Part shown: one piece after another, positions 8,657 through 17,533 of the stretch
Layout of the letters: each line of letters opens with the position of its first letter
Position numbering within the stretch: the first letter of the stretch is position 1
Source: Streptacidiphilus jeojiense
Lineage (GTDB): Bacteria; Actinomycetota; Actinomycetes; Streptomycetales; Streptomycetaceae
Direction: 5' to 3'
Length of the DNA stretch: 64,000 nucleotides
NCBI RefSeq assembly: GCF_000719095.1
Contig: NZ_JOEH01000010.1
Location: 228,206 to 292,205, forward strand
Program-made: the position numbers and the translations under genes
The notes under the pieces: model-generated
Databases searched by the model: none
What the model was told of the DNA's origin: nothing
The model's input: the letters and a program-made list of their open reading frames with translations, nothing else

Positions 8657-9265
8657 ATGGCAGGCGAGACCGTCATCACCCTCGTCGGCAACCTCGTCGA
8701 CGACCCCGAGCTGCGTTTCACGCCGTCGGGTGCGGCCGTCGCGAAGTTCCGCCTCGCGTCAACCCCCCGCACCTTCGACCGTCAGACGAACGAGTGGAAG
8801 GACGGCGAGAGCCTCTTCCTCACGTGCAACGTCTGGCGTCAGCCGGCGGAGAACTGCGCGGAGTCGCTTCAGCGCGGTATGCGCGTCATCGTCCAGGGTC
8901 GTCTGCGTCAGCGCACGTACGACACCAAGGAGGGTGAGAAGCGCACCGTCTACGAGGTCGAGGTCGACGAGGTCGGCCCGTCGCTGCGCTCCGCCACCGC
9001 GAAGGTCACCAAGGCCCAGCGGACCGGCGGTCAGGGCGGCGGTGGCTTCGGCGGCGGCAACGGCGGCGGCGGTGGCTTCGGCGGCCAGCAGGGCGGCAAC
9101 GGCGGTGGCTGGGGTTCGCAGAACTCCGGCGGCGGCCAGTCCGCTCCGTCCGACGACCCCTGGGCGTCCAGCGCCCCGGCGGGCGGCGGACAGCAGTCCG
9201 GCGGCAACGGCGGCGGCTGGGGTGCCCCGGCCGGCGGCGGCTTCTCGGACGAGCCCCCGTTCTAG
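8657..9265 (+). CDS. ssb: Single-stranded DNA-binding protein
   Basis: 202 aa. The N-terminal OB fold (1-112) starts [20 protein letters not shown] and includes [19 protein letters not shown] long Gly-rich linker follows (about 120-190), ending in the acidic tip SDEPPF that recruits repair and replication partners. The position between rpsF and rpsR marks it as the essential replication SSB rather than a competence paralogue. The 135-bp spacer from rpsF holds only short GC-rich hairpins. Confidence 0.97.
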   Translation: MAGETVITLVGNLVDDPELRFTPSGAAVAKFRLASTPRTFDRQTNEWKDGESLFLTCNVWRQPAENCAESLQRGMRVIVQGRLRQRTYDTKEGEKRTVYEVEVDEVGPSLRSATAKVTKAQRTGGQGGGGFGGGNGGGGGFGGQQGGNGGGWGSQNSGGGQSAPSDDPWASSAPAGGGQQSGGNGGGWGAPAGGGFSDEPPF

Positions 9266-9404
9266 TCCTCATCGGACGACAGCAGTGTGCTGGGCCGCTC
9301 CCTCCGGGGCGGGGCCCGCTCAGACTTGATCCCGTGCGACCCGGGCGTCGTCCTCGCAACCGCGAGGGCAACGACCGGATCGTGAACACCAGTTGGAGTA
9401 CATG

Positions 9405-9641
9405 ATGGCGAAGCCGCCTGTACGCAAGCCGAAGAAGAAGGTTTGCGTTTTCTGCAAGGACAAGATCACCTACGTCGACTACAAGGACACGAACCTGCTT
9501 CGCAAGTTCATCTCCGACCGTGGGAAGATCCGCGCCCGCCGGGTCACCGGCAACTGCACCCAGCACCAGCGCGACGTGGCCACGGCTGTGAAGAACAGCC
9601 GCGAGGTCGCTCTGCTGCCCTACACCTCGACCGCTCGCTGA
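9405..9641 (+). CDS. rpsR: 30S ribosomal protein S18 (zinc-binding, C+ form)
   Basis: 78 aa beginning [12 protein letters not shown]. It retains the cysteines KVCVFC and GNC, so it is the Zn-binding form; many actinomycetes also carry a Cys-free, Zur-controlled paralogue elsewhere. The second ATG (9405) is preferred over 9402 because GGAG at 9395-9398 then has 6-bp spacing. It sits 19 bp upstream of rplI in the ribosomal operon. The 139-bp spacer from ssb carries a CTCGC-AACC-GCGAG hairpin. Confidence 0.97.
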   Translation: MAKPPVRKPKKKVCVFCKDKITYVDYKDTNLLRKFISDRGKIRARRVTGNCTQHQRDVATAVKNSREVALLPYTSTAR

Positions 9642-9660
9642 ATAGGAGGGTGACCGAACA

Positions 9661-10107
9661 ATGAAGATCATCCTCACGAACGAGGTCTCCGGCCTCGGTA
9701 CCGCCGGCGACATCGTCGAGGTCAAGGACGGATACGCCCGCAACTACCTGGTCCCGCGTGGCTTTGCCATCCGCTGGACCAAGGGCGGCCAGAAGGACGT
9801 GGACGCGATCCGTCGCGCCCGCAAGATCCACGAGATCCAGACCCTGGAGCAGGCCAACGAGGTCAAGGCCAAGCTCGAGGCCGTCTCCGTGAAGCTCGCC
9901 GTGCGTGCGGGCGACGCGGGTCGGCTCTTCGGCTCGGTGACCCCGGGCGACGTCGTCGAGGCCATCAAGGCCGTCGACGGCCCGCTGGTCGACAAGCGCC
10001 GCGTCGAGATCGGCTCGCCGATCAAGACCACCGGTGCCCACCAGGTCACCGTCAAGCTGCACTCCGACGTGGTCGCCAAGATCAACGTCAACGTGGTCGC
10101 TGCCTGA
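9661..10107 (+). CDS. rplI: 50S ribosomal protein L9
   Basis: 148 aa, standard length. The N-terminal domain starts [20 protein letters not shown] and includes the L9 signature [14 protein letters not shown] long helix and the C-terminal RNA-binding domain ([16 protein letters not shown]) follow. TAGGAGGGTGACC precedes the ATG. It is the last gene of the operon, which ends at the hairpin 10146-10185. Confidence 0.98.
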   Translation: MKIILTNEVSGLGTAGDIVEVKDGYARNYLVPRGFAIRWTKGGQKDVDAIRRARKIHEIQTLEQANEVKAKLEAVSVKLAVRAGDAGRLFGSVTPGDVVEAIKAVDGPLVDKRRVEIGSPIKTTGAHQVTVKLHSDVVAKINVNVVAA

Positions 10108-10145
10108 CGCAAGCAGTACCGGGCCCTGCCGTTCGGCCGGGCCCT

Positions 10146-10185
10146 CGGAAAGGCCGGTTCCCTTCACGGGGGACCGGCCTTTCCG
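10146..10185 (+). terminator. Terminator of the rpsF-ssb-rpsR-rplI operon
   Basis: A 17-bp stem (10146-10162 with 10169-10185, one G:T wobble) with a six-base loop starts 39 bp after the rplI stop. Confidence 0.85.
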
Positions 10186-10195
10186 GCGTTCCCGC

Positions 10196-10270
10196 GCGTA
10201 CTCAGAAGGTGCGTACTCAGAAGCGGACGGCGGAGTTCTGAGTACCGGTTTTGAGTAGCGGCCTGAGTAA
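10196..10270. promoter_or_regulatory. Array of TACTCA/TGAGTA half-sites
   Basis: Two direct copies of GCGTACTCAGAAG (10196-10208 and 10211-10223) are followed by the inverted TTCTGAGTAC (10236-10245) and by TTGAGTA (10251-10257) and CTGAGTA (10263-10269). That is five half-sites in 75 bp just ahead of the GNAT-like gene. Copies two and three form a perfect 10-bp inverted repeat. This looks like an operator for a dimeric regulator; the regulator is unknown. Confidence 0.45.
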
Positions 10271-10344
10271 CCGCACGGATTCCAGGCTCCCCGGTGGCGC
10301 GCACGATGAAGTGGTACTGACCGGTAACTTATCAGGGAGAGGTC

Positions 10345-11511
10345 ATGGCCATCGAGGTCACCAAGGTGACCGACCAGGCGTCACTGCGGGAGTTCTGCGA
10401 ACTGCCGCTGCGCCTCCATCCGCGGTCCCACTACGTGCCCGTCCCGGAACGCCGGATCAGGGCCTGGTACGAGGGGACCGGGCCGCAGCGCCGCTACGGC
10501 CCGGTCGACCTCTACCTGGCCCGCGACTGCCGCGGCCGGGTGGTGGGCCGCACCTGCCTGCACCGCAACAGCGCGCTGGACGCCCGGGTCGGCCGGCAGG
10601 TCCAGTTGTTCGGGCTGACCGAGTTCGCCGACGCACGCAGCGATCCGGCGCTGGTGGTGGACGGCGCCGACCCGGCCAAGGAACTGCTGGACCTGGCCGA
10701 GCAGGCGGGCACCGTCAGCGGCTGCGACCTGCTGCTCGGCCCGGTGGAACTGCTGCCGGACCAGTCCCCCGGGGTGCTGGTCTCCGGCTTCGACGAGCGC
10801 GGCTTCAGCGGGGGCGGCTGGAGCCCGCCCTACTACCCGACCGCCTACGAGCGGTTGGGCTTCACCCGGCGCTGGCCCGGGCGGACCTGGATCTGCGAGG
10901 GGCTGGACGACCCCGGGCGGCTCCGCCCGGAGAAGGCCTTCGTGGTCGACGAGCAGCGGATGCAGGACGAGGAGCTGCGGGTGCACCGGGGGAGCCGGCG
11001 CTCGCTGCGACGGGTGATGCCGGCGCTGCGGCACATCCTCAACGCCTCGGCGGAGCAGGTCGAGCAGCGGACCGAGGTCTCCGCGGCGGACTTCGCCGAG
11101 CGGGCCGCCGGGCTGAGCCGGGTGCTGGACGAGCGGCTGCCGCTGTACCTCACCAGGGCCGGCGAGCCGGTGGCCTTCCTGCTGGCGGTCCCGGACGTGT
11201 CGCCGTTCCTGGTGGCCACCCGGGGCCGGCCCTCGCAGCGGCAGCGGCTGGCGCTGCGCGCGGCGGCCTGGCGGGGCGACCACCCGGACCAGGCCGCGCT
11301 GGTCGCCTCGGGCACCCTGCCGCAGTGGCAGGGGCGCGGCTACCTCACCCTGCTGGCGCGGGAGCTGTACCGGGCACTGGGGGAGGCGGGCTACCGGACC
11401 CTGCGCGGCTACCGGGTCCCGGAGGGGGACCGGGCCGCGGAGGCGCCGTACCGGGGGATGGGCGGGCGGCCGCTGCACGGGACGGCCTTCTACGAGCGGC
11501 GGCTGCGCTGA
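10345..11511 (+). CDS. GNAT-like acyltransferase-fold protein of unknown function
   Basis: 388 aa. The N-terminal half (SLREFCELPLRLHPRSHYVP, DLYLARDCRGRVVGRTCLH, FGLTEFADA) resembles YghO-like proteins related to N-acetyltransferases. The C-terminal third contains ALVASGTLPQWQGRGYLTLL, close to the acetyl-CoA-binding QGxGxG/A loop of GNAT enzymes. Substrate unknown. A GGGAGAGG site lies 2 bp before ATG 10345. It is downstream of a repeated TACTCA motif and convergent with the MATE gene. Confidence 0.5.
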   Translation: MAIEVTKVTDQASLREFCELPLRLHPRSHYVPVPERRIRAWYEGTGPQRRYGPVDLYLARDCRGRVVGRTCLHRNSALDARVGRQVQLFGLTEFADARSDPALVVDGADPAKELLDLAEQAGTVSGCDLLLGPVELLPDQSPGVLVSGFDERGFSGGGWSPPYYPTAYERLGFTRRWPGRTWICEGLDDPGRLRPEKAFVVDEQRMQDEELRVHRGSRRSLRRVMPALRHILNASAEQVEQRTEVSAADFAERAAGLSRVLDERLPLYLTRAGEPVAFLLAVPDVSPFLVATRGRPSQRQRLALRAAAWRGDHPDQAALVASGTLPQWQGRGYLTLLARELYRALGEAGYRTLRGYRVPEGDRAAEAPYRGMGGRPLHGTAFYERRLR

Positions 11512-11559
11512 GGCCGCTCGGGCCCGTAGCCGCTCCGGGGCCCAGGGGCCCCGCACCGC

Positions 11560-12918
11560 TCAGGCTCGTACCGCTCCGGTGACCAGCCAGGCGCCGGTGC
11601 GGGCGCGCAGAGCCAGGAACAGCAGCCGGACGGCCATGCACAGGGCGATGGCGCCCCAGAGCGCCACCAGGCTGCTGCTGCCGAGGGTCAGCGCGACCGG
11701 GGCGTACGCCGCCAGCGTGCCCAGCATGGCCCAGGCCAGGTAGGGCCCGTCGCCAGCGCCCATCAGCACGCCGTCCAGTACGAAGACCACACCGCACAGC
11801 GGCTGGGTGGCCGCGGCGATCAGCAGGACGGTGCCCAACTGCTGCTTGACCGCGGGATCGTCGGTGAACAGCGGCAGATAGAGGGGGCGTGCGAGCAGCA
11901 GCAGCGCCCCCAGCAGGACGCCGGTGCCGATCCCCCACTCCACCATCCGCCGGGTCGCCGCACGGGCGCCGCCGGTGTCGTCGGCGCCCAGGTAGCGGCC
12001 GATGATGGCCTGTCCGGCGATGGCGATCGCGTCCAGCGCGAAGGCCAGGAAGTTCCACAGCGACATGGCGATCTGCTGGGAGGCCATCGCGGTGTTGCCG
12101 AGCCTGGCGGCGACCGCGGTGGCGATCAGCAGGATGGCCCGCAGGCTGAGGGTGCGGACCAGCAGCGGCGCCCCCGCGGTGGCGCAGGCCCGGATGCCGG
12201 GCAGGTCGGGCCGCAGGTCGGTGCGGGTGCTGAGCAGCCCCAGCCGGCGTGCGCCGCGGACCACGACGGCGAGATAGGTGGCGGCCATGCCCCACTGGGC
12301 GATCACCGTGCCCAGGGCGGAGCCGGCGATGCCCAGCCTGGCGCCGTAGACCAGGCCCAGGTTGAGCAGCAGGTTGACGGTGAAGCCGGCCACCGCCACG
12401 GCCAGCGGGGTACGGGTGTCCTGGAGGCCGCGCAGCACGCCGGTGGCGGCCATGACGATCAGCATGGCCGGGATGCCGAGGGCGCTGATCCGCAGGTAGT
12501 CGACGGCGTAGGGGGTGGCGGTGGCGGAGGCGCCGAAGAGCCGGATCAGCGCCGGGGCCAGGCCCACGGCCAGGGCGACGACCGGGACGGACAGGAAGAC
12601 CGCGAGCCAGATGCCGTCGATGCCCTGCCGCACCGCGGCAGGGCGGTCGCCGGAGCCGATCCGGCGGGCGACGGCCGCCGTGGTGGCGTAGGCGAGGAAG
12701 ACGAAGACCCCCACCAGGGTGGAGAGCAGCGAGGCGGCCACCCCGAGGCCGGCCAGCTGGGCGGTGCCGAGGTGGCCGACGATGGCGGAGTCCGCCATCA
12801 GGAACAGCGGTTCGGCGATGAGGGCGCCGAAGGCCGGCACCGCCAGAGCCAGGATCTCCCGGTCGTGCCTGGTCCGGCGGACCGGCGGCTGGGGGAGGGC
12901 GGGGGAGGTCGATCGCAT
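11560..12918 (-). CDS. MATE-family efflux transporter (DinF-like)
   Basis: A 452-aa polytopic membrane protein with the twelve-helix MATE pattern. The first half begins REILALAVPAFGALIAEPLF and MADSAIVGHLG, and the repeated second half begins IRACATAGAPLLVRTLSLRA with LAFALDAIAIAGQAIIGRYL. This matches the DinF branch, which exports cationic drugs or toxic metabolites using Na+ or H+. ATG 12918 (MRSTSPALPQ) is preferred; a GTG at 12954 would add 12 residues without a visible ribosome-binding site. It is divergent from dnaB across a DnaA-box-rich spacer. Confidence 0.85.
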   Translation of the reverse strand: MRSTSPALPQPPVRRTRHDREILALAVPAFGALIAEPLFLMADSAIVGHLGTAQLAGLGVAASLLSTLVGVFVFLAYATTAAVARRIGSGDRPAAVRQGIDGIWLAVFLSVPVVALAVGLAPALIRLFGASATATPYAVDYLRISALGIPAMLIVMAATGVLRGLQDTRTPLAVAVAGFTVNLLLNLGLVYGARLGIAGSALGTVIAQWGMAATYLAVVVRGARRLGLLSTRTDLRPDLPGIRACATAGAPLLVRTLSLRAILLIATAVAARLGNTAMASQQIAMSLWNFLAFALDAIAIAGQAIIGRYLGADDTGGARAATRRMVEWGIGTGVLLGALLLLARPLYLPLFTDDPAVKQQLGTVLLIAAATQPLCGVVFVLDGVLMGAGDGPYLAWAMLGTLAAYAPVALTLGSSSLVALWGAIALCMAVRLLFLALRARTGAWLVTGAVRA

Positions 12919-12931
12919 GGTCCTACCGTAG

Positions 12932-13193
12932 TCATCCACAGGTAATGTGTGCACGCGTATTTTGAGTATTACACGCGCATGCTCCGCGTAGCGGTTCGGG
13001 CACCCCTGGTCGTGATCTTCATGCTCCGTGTGAAATTTTTCTCCTGCACAGGAGATGATGGGTGTTATTCCAGGTCAGCGAGTTGACGGTGGAAAGATCT
13101 TCGGGTTATCCACAGGTTGTCCCCCGAGCCGTGCACAGCTTGGGGTCGGTTCTCCACAGTCCGGGGCCCGTCATCCACATGGCCTGTGGATAA
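12932..13193. promoter_or_regulatory. DnaA-box-like cluster in the MATE-dnaB spacer
   Basis: The 469-bp gap 12919-13387 holds no gene. It contains two perfect DnaA boxes, TTATCCACA at 13106-13114 (+) and at 13185-13193 (-), and three one- or two-mismatch versions: TCATCCACA at 12932-12940 and 13171-13179, and TTCTCCACA at 13150-13158. The cluster ends 195 bp before the dnaB start, so DnaA could control dnaB or be titrated here. Confidence 0.6.
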
Positions 13194-13387
13194 CCATCTT
13201 GGCCGATGGGCTGATCCCCCCTTAGCGTGAGCGTTCCGCCGACGCGCCGCAGGGGGTGCAGGTGCTCCGGTGTCAGTGGGGTGCCGTATAGAAGAGAGTG
13301 ACGGCGGGGCGGACGGGTACGGGGCGGAACGACCAGGAGGCGCGGCATGGAGCAGGGACGCGAAGGGGCCTCCGGCGGAGGTGCCCG

Positions 13388-16300
13388 GTGAGCGACGTGC
13401 CGTACGACGACCACGACGAGGTGCCGCCCCCGGACGAGGAGTGGCCGCCGCCCCCGAGCGAGGGTCCGGGCGACCGGCTGCCGTTCAAGGGGAAGGGCGG
13501 CTCCGGCGGCAGCGGCCCCGGTGGCGGCGGTGGCGGCAGGGCCAGCGGCGGCAACCAGGCGGACCGTTCTTCCTACGACAACGCCGGCGGCGGCAAGGGC
13601 GACTCGCGCGGCGACTCGGCCGGCTACGAGCGGGTGCCCCCGCAGGACCTGGCCGCCGAGCAGTCGGTGCTGGGCGGCATGCTGCTGTCCAAGGACGCGA
13701 TCGCCGACGTCGTCGAGGTGCTCAAGCCGGTCGACTACTACCGGCCCGCGCACGAGCTGATCCACAGCGCCATCCTCGACCTCTACGCACGCGGCGAACC
13801 GGCCGACCCGATCACCGTCGCCAGCGAGCTGGTGAAGCGCGGCGAGATCACCCGCGTCGGCGGCCCCTCCTACCTGCACACCCTGGTCAACTCGGTCCCC
13901 ACGGCCGCCAACGCCGAGTACTACGCCGAGATCGTCCACGAGCGCGCGGTGCTGCGCCGGCTGGTCGAGGCGGGCACCCGCATCGCGCAGATGGGCTACG
14001 CCGCCGAGGGCGACGTCGACGAGATCGTCAACGCCGCCCAGGCCGAGATCTACGCCGTCACCGAGCAGCGCACCAACGAGGACTACGCCCCCCTCGGCGA
14101 CATCATGGAGGGCGCCCTCGACGAGATCGAGTCCATCGGCTCCCGCAGCGGCCAGATGTCCGGCGTCCCCACCGGCTTCGCCGACCTGGACTCCCTCACC
14201 AACGGCCTGCACCCGGGCCAGATGATCGTCGTCGCGGCGAGGCCCGCGATGGGAAAGTGTGTCGCATCCACGACAATCCTTGTTGAGGCTGACAGCGGCG
14301 AGCGCATTACGGTCGAGGATTTCGTACGGCGAGGGCAGGCCGGTGAGCGGCTGACCGTGCACACCCTTCGGGATGACTGGAAGTTGGCCCCGATCAGGCC
14401 GTCCGACTTCATCCCGAACGGTCGCCGGGCGACCTTCAAACTGACGACCCAGCTCGGCCGGTCCATCGCGGCCACGGCGAACCATCCCTTCCGGTCACTG
14501 CGCGGTTGGGTTCCCCTGGAGGAACTGCGTCCAGGGGATCGGATCGCGGTGCCTCGGTCCCTGCCGTGTCTGCCTTCGGTCGAGTTGCCCAGTTCGCTGG
14601 TGGCGCTGACGGGCTACCTTCTGGGAGACGGCTCCCTGACGAGCGCTACACCGCAGTTGACCGCCTACTCCGAAGCGATCCGCGCGGATGCCGCGCGATG
14701 GGCGAAGGACTCCCTGCTTCGGGTACATCAGGCTGTGCCCAAGGGATGCCGTGACGCAGACTGCTCCCTGCTCGGTGTCGACGAGCACGAGCACCCCTCC
14801 CGGCTGGGCTTCTCCGCCGCGACGCTGGGGCAGAACCCGCTGACGGCCCGGCTGTCGGAATGGGGCCTGATGGGGGCGAGCAGCCACACCAAGTTCGTTC
14901 CCGAGGTCTTCTTCCGGCTCCCTGAGCACCAGATCGCGCTCTTTCTGTCCCGCCTCTACGCCACTGACGGCTGGGCCTCGGTGTCCAGGCCGGGCAACCA
15001 GCCGCAGATCGGCTACTGCTCCGTCAGCAAGCAGCTGGCCGACGATGTCGCCCACCTCCTTCTCCGCCTCGGCATCGTGGCCAAGGTGGTCCGCCGTACC
15101 GTCGCCTACCAGGGCGAGCGGCGGGTTGCGTTCCAGGTCCTCATCCATGACATCGACCAGATCCGCACGTTCGCGGCGCGGGTCGGCATCTTCTCGAAGG
15201 AACGTCAGGTCGCAGAAGTTCTGGCGGCTTGCGGCGAGCGTGTGGGGCAGCCCAATCTGGACCTGATCCCCGCCGAGGTCTGGGACCTGATCAAGGCCGA
15301 GAAGGGTGACTGCAGCTGGGCCGAGATCAGCGCCCGTACAGGGCGGTCCCGGACGCACAACTGGCATGTCGGACAGCAGGTCAGTCGCCACCGGCTGCTG
15401 GAGCTTGCGAAGGCGCTGGACTCTCAGATGCTGGCGGACATCGCCACCTCCGATGTCCAGTGGGACCGGGTCGAATCCGTGCTCCCGGACGGAGAAGCCG
15501 AGGTCTACGACCTCACTGTGGACGGTACGCACAACTTCGTCGCCAACGACATCGTCGTTCACAACTCCACGCTGGCCCTGGACTTCGCCCGTTCCTGTTC
15601 GGTGAAGCACAAGATTCCGAGCGTTTTCTTCTCCCTGGAAATGGGGCGCAACGAGATCGCCATGCGTCTGCTCTCGGCGGAGGCCCGGGTCGCGCTGCAC
15701 CACATGCGGTCCGGGAACATGACTGACGAGGACTGGACCCGACTGGCGCGGCGGATGCCGGAGTTGAACGATTCTCCGCTCTACATCGACGACTCCCCCA
15801 ATCTGTCGATGATGGAGATTCGGGCCAAGTGCCGCCGCCTCAAGCAGCGCAACGACCTGCGGCTGGTGGTGATCGACTACCTCCAGCTGATGCAGAACGG
15901 CGGCTCGCGACGGCCCGAGAGCCGGCAGCAGGAGGTCTCCGAGATGTCGCGAAACCTCAAGCTGCTCGCCAAGGAGCTGGAACTCCCGGTCATCGCGCTG
16001 TCGCAGCTGAACCGTGGTCCTGAACAGCGGACGGACAAGAGGCCGATGGTCTCCGACCTCCGTGAGTCGGGATGCGTGACGGCGGGGACGCGGTTGCTGC
16101 GGGCCGACACCGGTGCGGAGGTGACGATCGGCGAGCTGATGGAGTCCGGGGCGCGAGACGTCCCGGTGTGGTCGGTGGACGAGCGGATGAAGCTGGTCAG
16201 CCGGACGCTCACGCATGCCTTCCCGAGTGGGACGAAGGAAGTGTTCCGGGTGCGGCTCGCATCGGGCAGGGAGGTGGAGGCGACGGCGAACCACCCGTTC

Positions 16301-17524
16301 CTCACGTACGACGGCTGGAAGCCGCTCGGCGACCTGCTGATGGGCGACCGAGTGGCGGTCCCCCGGAGGATCGGAACCCCGGAGAACACCACCGCATGGC
16401 CTGAGGCCGAGGTGGTCATGCTGGCGCACCTGATCGGCGACGGATGCATGGCTCCCCGCCAGCCCATCCACTACACCAGCAACGACGAGGCCAACCTGGA
16501 CGCGGTGGAGCTGGCAGCGGCGCACTTCGGCGTCACTCCCCGCCGTGAGGCGCAGGAGAACTGGTGGCACACCTACCTGCCCGCTCCGTACAGACTCGCC
16601 CGCGGACGACGCAATCCCATCGCTGCCTGGTTGGACCGGTTCGGCCTGTACGGGAAGCGGTCGTACGAGAAGTTCCTGCCGGGTGCGGTTTTCGGCCTTC
16701 CAGATGACCAGGTGCGGTTGTTCCTGCGTCACCTGTGGGCCACGGACGGCTCGGTGACTGTCTCCAACGCGGGAGCAGTCAGGGTCTACTACGCGACGAC
16801 GTCAGAGCGGCTGGCACGGGACCTTCAGCAGCTCCTGCTGCGGTGCGAGATCCAGGCGCGGTTGAGGAGGGTCGGAAACACCAAGGGCCGCCCAGGATGG
16901 ACCGTGGATGTCAGCGGAGTAACCGATCAGCGGCGGTTCCTGCACGACATCGGTGTGCACGGCGCACGCGCGGTGCAGGTCAACAAGGCACTGCACCGCC
17001 TGGCGGCGGTTGTCGCCAACACGAATCTCGACACCGTCCCCGTGCAGGTGTGGGACCGGGTCAGGGCAGCGATGGAGGAGCGGGCTGTCACCACCCGTGC
17101 GTTCCAGGAGCAACTGGGTACGGCCTACTGCGGCTCCACGATCTACCGTGCCGCACCGAGCCGCAGTCGGCTTCACCAGGTGGCGGAGATTCTCCAGGAT
17201 GCGGAACTCGATCTGCTCGCAACGAGTGACGTGTTGTGGGATTCGATTGTCGAAGTGGAGAGTATCGGCGACCGGCCGGTGTTCGACGCCACGGTGCTCG
17301 GAACGCACAACTTCATCGCCAATGGCACGGTCCTGCACAACAGCATTGAGCAGGACGCCGACATGGTCATCCTGTTGCACCGTGAGGACGCCTACGAGAA
17401 GGAATCCCCCCGAGCCGGCGAGGCCGACCTGATCGTGGCCAAGCACCGCAACGGGCCCACGGCGACGATCACGGTGGCCTTCCAGGGCCACTACTCCCGC
17501 TTCGTGGACATGGCCCAGAGCTGA
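13388..17524 (+). CDS. dnaB: Replicative DNA helicase DnaB precursor with two inteins
   Basis: A 1378-aa precursor; removal of the two inteins leaves a 519-aa helicase that unwinds the replication fork as a hexamer. Extein parts are 1-290, 727-895 and 1319-1378. A Gly-rich N-terminal extension precedes the DnaB N-domain (PPQDLAAEQSVLGGML). The RecA-like motor has ARPAMGK, then intein 1, then STLALDFA (Walker A), RLVVIDYLQLM (Walker B), and SDLRESG, then intein 2, then SIEQDADMV. GTG 13388 is chosen because GGAGG lies 6 bp upstream; the longer in-frame extension to 13298 has low-complexity Arg/Gly content and no site. Downstream it converges within 9 bp on the SDR gene. DNA inside the inteins uses visibly more A/T-ending codons than the exteins. 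Confidence 0.95.
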   Translation: MSDVPYDDHDEVPPPDEEWPPPPSEGPGDRLPFKGKGGSGGSGPGGGGGGRASGGNQADRSSYDNAGGGKGDSRGDSAGYERVPPQDLAAEQSVLGGMLLSKDAIADVVEVLKPVDYYRPAHELIHSAILDLYARGEPADPITVASELVKRGEITRVGGPSYLHTLVNSVPTAANAEYYAEIVHERAVLRRLVEAGTRIAQMGYAAEGDVDEIVNAAQAEIYAVTEQRTNEDYAPLGDIMEGALDEIESIGSRSGQMSGVPTGFADLDSLTNGLHPGQMIVVAARPAMGKCVASTTILVEADSGERITVEDFVRRGQAGERLTVHTLRDDWKLAPIRPSDFIPNGRRATFKLTTQLGRSIAATANHPFRSLRGWVPLEELRPGDRIAVPRSLPCLPSVELPSSLVALTGYLLGDGSLTSATPQLTAYSEAIRADAARWAKDSLLRVHQAVPKGCRDADCSLLGVDEHEHPSRLGFSAATLGQNPLTARLSEWGLMGASSHTKFVPEVFFRLPEHQIALFLSRLYATDGWASVSRPGNQPQIGYCSVSKQLADDVAHLLLRLGIVAKVVRRTVAYQGERRVAFQVLIHDIDQIRTFAARVGIFSKERQVAEVLAACGERVGQPNLDLIPAEVWDLIKAEKGDCSWAEISARTGRSRTHNWHVGQQVSRHRLLELAKALDSQMLADIATSDVQWDRVESVLPDGEAEVYDLTVDGTHNFVANDIVVHNSTLALDFARSCSVKHKIPSVFFSLEMGRNEIAMRLLSAEARVALHHMRSGNMTDEDWTRLARRMPELNDSPLYIDDSPNLSMMEIRAKCRRLKQRNDLRLVVIDYLQLMQNGGSRRPESRQQEVSEMSRNLKLLAKELELPVIALSQLNRGPEQRTDKRPMVSDLRESGCVTAGTRLLRADTGAEVTIGELMESGARDVPVWSVDERMKLVSRTLTHAFPSGTKEVFRVRLASGREVEATANHPFLTYDGWKPLGDLLMGDRVAVPRRIGTPENTTAWPEAEVVMLAHLIGDGCMAPRQPIHYTSNDEANLDAVELAAAHFGVTPRREAQENWWHTYLPAPYRLARGRRNPIAAWLDRFGLYGKRSYEKFLPGAVFGLPDDQVRLFLRHLWATDGSVTVSNAGAVRVYYATTSERLARDLQQLLLRCEIQARLRRVGNTKGRPGWTVDVSGVTDQRRFLHDIGVHGARAVQVNKALHRLAAVVANTNLDTVPVQVWDRVRAAMEERAVTTRAFQEQLGTAYCGSTIYRAAPSRSRLHQVAEILQDAELDLLATSDVLWDSIVEVESIGDRPVFDATVLGTHNFIANGTVLHNSIEQDADMVILLHREDAYEKESPRAGEADLIVAKHRNGPTATITVAFQGHYSRFVDMAQS
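14258..15565 (+). other. DnaB intein 1 (P-loop site), LAGLIDADG type
   Basis: 436 residues (291-726 of the precursor) inserted inside the Walker A motif between GK and S. It starts with Cys (CVASTTILVEADSGE) and ends THNFVANDIVVHN, followed by Ser+1, so all splicing residues are present: Cys1, the block B TANH near 362, the penultimate His, the terminal Asn and the Ser nucleophile. Two LAGLIDADG-like motifs (LTGYLLGDGSL near 407, RLYATDGWAS near 522) indicate a homing endonuclease with both acidic positions retained. The helicase cannot bind ATP until this intein leaves. Confidence 0.93.
16073..17341 (+). other. DnaB intein 2 (RESG/SIEQ site), LAGLIDADG type
   Basis: 423 residues (896-1318) inserted between SDLRESG and SIEQDAD, the same site used by the well-studied Synechocystis DnaB intein. 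It starts CVTAGTRLLRADTGAE, has TANHPFLTYDGWKPL in block B and ends THNFIANGTVLHN before Ser+1. A two-motif endonuclease core is present (LAHLIGDGCM near 1012, HLWATDGSV near 1115). The C-terminal block SDVLWDSIVEVESIG parallels SDVQWDRVESVLPDG of intein 1, so the two are related but clearly diverged. Confidence 0.93.
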
Positions 17525-17533
17525 GCGAGCCGG

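Noticed and set aside
14258..17341. Separate endonuclease genes inside dnaB
   Set aside because: Both segments are in frame with the exteins and carry complete splicing motifs, so they are inteins.
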